A DNA stretch of 64,000 bases from Pedobacter sp. ISL-64 (GTDB lineage Bacteria; Bacteroidota; Bacteroidia; Sphingobacteriales; Sphingobacteriaceae), in assembly GCF_018613605.1 (NCBI RefSeq), contig NZ_JAGGPU010000013.1, forward strand, positions 1 through 64,000. The letters run 5' to 3'. This document shows, in pieces, positions 61,314 through 64,000 of this stretch. The position numbers were made by a program, and so were the translations under genes. Position 1 is the stretch's first letter, and every line of letters begins with the position of its first letter. The notes beneath the pieces were generated by a model. It was not told the origin of the DNA. It made no database searches and worked only from the letters and a program-made list of their open reading frames with translations.

Positions 61314-62138
61314 CTATTTGTTTTTCATTATTTTTTCCCATTCGGCCTGGGTTAGAATTTCTAAAAACTCATCGCGAAAGTGCCATGCAGATACATATTC
61401 AGCTGAGACAATGAAACTGATCACCCAAGTGGTCTTTGCCTTCCATAATTTAAATGCACAAATATCTGTTGCGGTAATAAAAGGACTTGTTTCACCTAAG
61501 TGTTGATGTGAGGATGCTTTTATCGCGTCTATACCACCGGTTCCCAGGGGAATAAGATTGTTATGAAGCTTAGTCTTTTTAATGATATCATTGTCTTTGT
61601 CAAAATTAATCAGGTAATCATTTCCTAATAACACTTCATCCGGCGCTGTTTGTGCAGTGATGACATATACTTTTTTTGCACCATTTTTTATGATAGGAAC
61701 AAGATTTAAACTGGTATTTTGATAAAATTTAAAAAGCGTGTCGTTTGAAACAGCCTGTACAGCTTTTGACCGGATGGTATACAAGTCTTTTTCAATTTCG
61801 GTAAATTTTCTTGTTGTGGTGTCTATACTATATTTAGACGAGTCTAAACTATGGTCGAACTTAACTGTCGCTAACACTACTGGGTCGTTATTTTTAGAAA
61901 AAAAGATAGTAGTCATTTCTTTTTTTGTCTCATAAGAAAAATATCCCCCAGATAAACGCTTCTTCCCGCCGAAACTCGAGGTGAAAATCTGTGCACTCTG
62001 ACCCGAAGCCCATTCGGAACGATAAAGCGTTTCCCCCTCTGCATTAATGCTATCAGCAATCTTTTTCAGCGCATTTTTTTGTGCTGTTGCGTTTTGCGCC
62101 AGGATAAATAGGGTAATCAACGTGAACAGTTTTTTCAT
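61314..62138 (-). CDS. Secreted protein, unknown
   Basis: About 274 residues from the ATG at 62138, which begins a clear signal peptide (MKKLFTLITLFILAQNATA/QK); the frame extends 24 codons upstream without one. The mature part is a mixed alpha/beta domain with blocks NAEGETLYRSEWASGQSAQI, SRKFTEIEKDLY-like and VITAQTAPDEVLLGNDYLIN, and a late TWVISFIVSAEYVSAWHFRD. No active-site motif or family is recognised. It stands alone between gene-free stretches. Confidence 0.75.
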   Translation of the reverse strand: MKKLFTLITLFILAQNATAQKNALKKIADSINAEGETLYRSEWASGQSAQIFTSSFGGKKRLSGGYFSYETKKEMTTIFFSKNNDPVVLATVKFDHSLDSSKYSIDTTTRKFTEIEKDLYTIRSKAVQAVSNDTLFKFYQNTSLNLVPIIKNGAKKVYVITAQTAPDEVLLGNDYLINFDKDNDIIKKTKLHNNLIPLGTGGIDAIKASSHQHLGETSPFITATDICAFKLWKAKTTWVISFIVSAEYVSAWHFRDEFLEILTQAEWEKIMKNK

Positions 62139-62339
62139 TAATGGCGAAAAGGTTGGTAAATATTTTGTGAATATAAATAACCTTGCGGATTTTGCATAAC
62201 GCGGTTGCAATAGAACGAATTGGTTTCAACCATTCAGATCGTTATTTATAAAAGCTATATTTCTAATTTTGGTCGATAGCTTAAGAAAGCCAATTCACGT
62301 AAATCATCCAAAAAATAGTTCGAGAATTGCCCAACATGG
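62139..62339. other. Spacer upstream of the secreted protein
   Basis: About 200 bp, no feature I can support beyond the expected promoter of the minus-strand gene. Confidence 0.4.
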
Positions 62340-62446
62340 GCTACTGACTAAAAGCTCATAGAAAGATGGGCTTTTTTTGTTTAAGGGTGCATTGAGTGAG
62401 TGTTTATGCAGTAATAACGACAAGCATTTGATTGATCTAATATATT
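62340..62446. repeat. Third copy of tRNA-Met 3' end, terminator and flank
   Basis: GCTACTGACTAAAAGCTCAT, GAAAGATGGGCTTTTTTTG and a flank with CAGTAATAAC follow the same order as 36466-36572 and match over about 107 bp with scattered changes. This is the longest of the displaced copies and may mark the outer right boundary of the accessory zone. Confidence 0.78.
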
Positions 62447-63000
62447 CAATTATCTAAGTTTAAAACAAAAAACCACCTCATTATTCGCTTTACTGACGCA
62501 TCTGGTGACGCACTTTTCGTTCATCAGGATGGATTCTATCTTTGACTAGGGATTTGAGGGATAGTAGACATCGGATTTCAATCCAAAATGTGCACCCGGC
62601 TTTAGTCCCGGAATGCCAGGGAGTTTGAATCAATCTGTCCCAAAGATAAAAGTTCATCCAAACTTTCAGCGTTCAGTTTTTTGAATGCCACAACGCCTCT
62701 GCCACGTTTCCCGAATAGGTGACTCGTTATGAATTTACTTGTCGTTTATAATTATATAAAACATAAGGAAAATTGTGTAAGGCTAATTGCAGGTCTTTAT
62801 ATAGATTTGTTATATAAGAATTAACCTTTAGCGCTTTTAAATGCAGGTCTCCGCTAACCTAAATTGCTCAGGACCAGCTGAACGTAAATATATCCGACTT
62901 TGCAGGGCTAAGAACCCGGGAACGGACTGGTGACTTGAGTAAAATTGAATAGTATGTGCTATCCTCCGGCATTAAATTTAAATCCTAAAAAATCAAAAAC
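62447..63000. other. Gene-free spacer before the copper ATPase
   Basis: About 550 bp with no open frame of interest. The last ~60 bp before the ATG at 63001 should hold the ATPase promoter; I see no clear metal-responsive operator. Confidence 0.45.
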
Positions 63001-64000
63001 ATGGAACATCGTTATAAAATAACCGGAATGAGCTGTCAGGGCTGCAGGGCAAAAGTTGAAAATGCACTAAACTCTATTGATGGCATTTCTGCAAAGGTAT
63101 CTCTGGAGCCTGCTGAAGCCATTATTAGCATGAAAAAACATGTCCCAACCGAGAAATTGCAAAAGACACTATCTGCGGCGGGAAATTACGGTATTGAGAT
63201 GGGATCTCATGAAAAAGGGGTTTCAAAAACACCCGGGCAAATAAATCGTGTTCATCATGAATCAGCATACCAGCATAATTCACCGGCTAAAAAAAACGAT
63301 ATAAACAAAGGTGAAGAAGTATTTTATTGTCCGATGCACTGCGAGGGCGAAAAGACTTATCCAAGAGCGGGGCATTGCCCTGTATGCGGAATGGACCTGG
63401 TGAAACAGCCTGTAAAGATCCGGTCGTTACAATTTACCTGTCCGATGCATCCCGAAGTTATCAGGGATGAACCGGGCACATGCCCAATCTGCGGAATGGA
63501 TCTGGTTCCTACCGGGGCAGTTCTGGAAGAAGAAGATAAAACTTATGATTCGCTGCTCAGAAAGTTTAAGATTGCAGCAGCCTTTACTATACCCATTTTT
63601 GTCATCGCAATGACGGAAATGATTCCCAATAACCCACTGTTTGATTTGCTGGAACTTAAATACTGGAACTGGATTCAGTTTGGACTATCCATTCCTGTAG
63701 TTTTCTATGCTACCTGGATGTTCTTCCAGCGCGCCTGGATATCGGTGATAACCTGGAAACTGAATATGTTTACCCTTATAGGAATAGGTGCGGGAGTAGC
63801 CTGGCTTTTCAGTCTGGTCGCACTGATTTTCCCCGATATTTTTCCTGCCCAGTTTAAAACGCACCACGGGACGGTCTTTGTTTATTTTGAAGCCGCAACG
63901 GTTATCCTGACATTGGTATTGCTCGGACAACTTTTAGAGGCCAGGGCGCATGGAAAAACCAATAGTGCCATTAAGGAGCTATTGAAACTAGCCCCAAACA
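63001..64000 (+). CDS. Copper-type P1B ATPase, N-terminal part (runs off the window)
   Basis: 333 codons, open to the window edge. N-terminal HMA domain with metal site GMSCQGC (Cys12, Cys15), a His-rich linker (about 85-100), then two heavy-metal-binding modules of the CPMH...CPxCGMDLV type (Cys110 with Cys126/129, and Cys147 with Cys161/164). The first helices of the P1B transport domain follow (FTIPIFVIAMTEMIPNN; FGLSIPVVFYATWMFF; AATVILTLVLLGQLLEARAH). It should export Cu(I) or Ag(I). The catalytic part lies beyond the window, so the subclass cannot be fixed. The ATG at 63001 gives a normal HMA start. Confidence 0.93.
   Translation, partial: MEHRYKITGMSCQGCRAKVENALNSIDGISAKVSLEPAEAIISMKKHVPTEKLQKTLSAAGNYGIEMGSHEKGVSKTPGQINRVHHESAYQHNSPAKKNDINKGEEVFYCPMHCEGEKTYPRAGHCPVCGMDLVKQPVKIRSLQFTCPMHPEVIRDEPGTCPICGMDLVPTGAVLEEEDKTYDSLLRKFKIAAAFTIPIFVIAMTEMIPNNPLFDLLELKYWNWIQFGLSIPVVFYATWMFFQRAWISVITWKLNMFTLIGIGAGVAWLFSLVALIFPDIFPAQFKTHHGTVFVYFEAATVILTLVLLGQLLEARAHGKTNSAIKELLKLAPN

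Noticed and set aside
63685..63930. 81-codon minus-strand frame near the right edge
   Set aside because: Shadow of the copper ATPase, which is open on the plus strand through the whole region.

Overview
This 64 kb window looks like a chromosomal segment of a Bacteroidota species in the Sphingobacteriaceae, close to Pedobacter. The main signs are a SusC/SusD pair under a FecI/FecR system, a type IX secretion sorting domain, DUF4369/TlpA proteins, TAnnTTTG-type promoters with few Shine-Dalgarno sequences, and many short decayed intergenic repeats. This placement is inferred from gene content; no taxonomic search was possible.

Layout. 0-13 kb: msrA, a secreted phosphoesterase operon, a small membrane protein, uvrA-lysE, and an ECF sigma factor with a 64-residue partner, all set among repeat-rich spacers. 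13-19 kb: an MFS exporter, two overlapping fatty-acid desaturases divergent from a regulator, and a VapC-type toxin-antitoxin pair. 19-22 kb: a copper operon (DUF3347 protein, then a multicopper oxidase with a C-terminal barrel-like domain). 22.6-35 kb: housekeeping genes (nth, recA, tsaD, tamB, ribBA, lptF/G family, a START-like protein). 35.0-36.4 kb: gene-free DNA holding an unusual array of about fourteen 11-bp units, followed by a Met-type tRNA gene.

Downstream of the tRNA lies an accessory zone (about 36.5-62.5 kb). It contains copies of the tRNA 3' end and its terminator at 58.4 and 62.3 kb, and a T-arm-like fragment at 46.2 kb. It carries (i) a FecI-FecR-SusC-SusD-TlpA-TlpA uptake locus and (ii) a stress and energy cluster at 46.3-58.1 kb bounded by related direct repeats. 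A few secreted proteins follow, and the start of a copper P-type ATPase runs off the right edge.

The most interesting part is the 46-58 kb cluster: universal stress protein, glucan-phosphorylase-like enzyme, BON protein, phosphoketolase and a Ca2+-type P-ATPase, divergent from a two-component pair. The kinase PAS domain closely resembles the FixL haem oxygen sensor, with the haem-ligand His (H62) and distal Arg (R82) at the FixL spacing. The response regulator is a receiver fused to a CRP/FNR module with an FNR-like recognition helix (E315-T-V-S-R319). I found four TGA-N6-TCA sites in three intergenic regions of this cluster and none of the same form in its remaining spacers that I read. The inferred picture is a compact oxygen-responsive regulon that merges FixL, FixJ and FixK roles and controls glycogen/phosphoketolase fermentation and stress survival. 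The phosphorylase homologue has Thr where the PLP-binding Lys is expected, so its activity is an open question.
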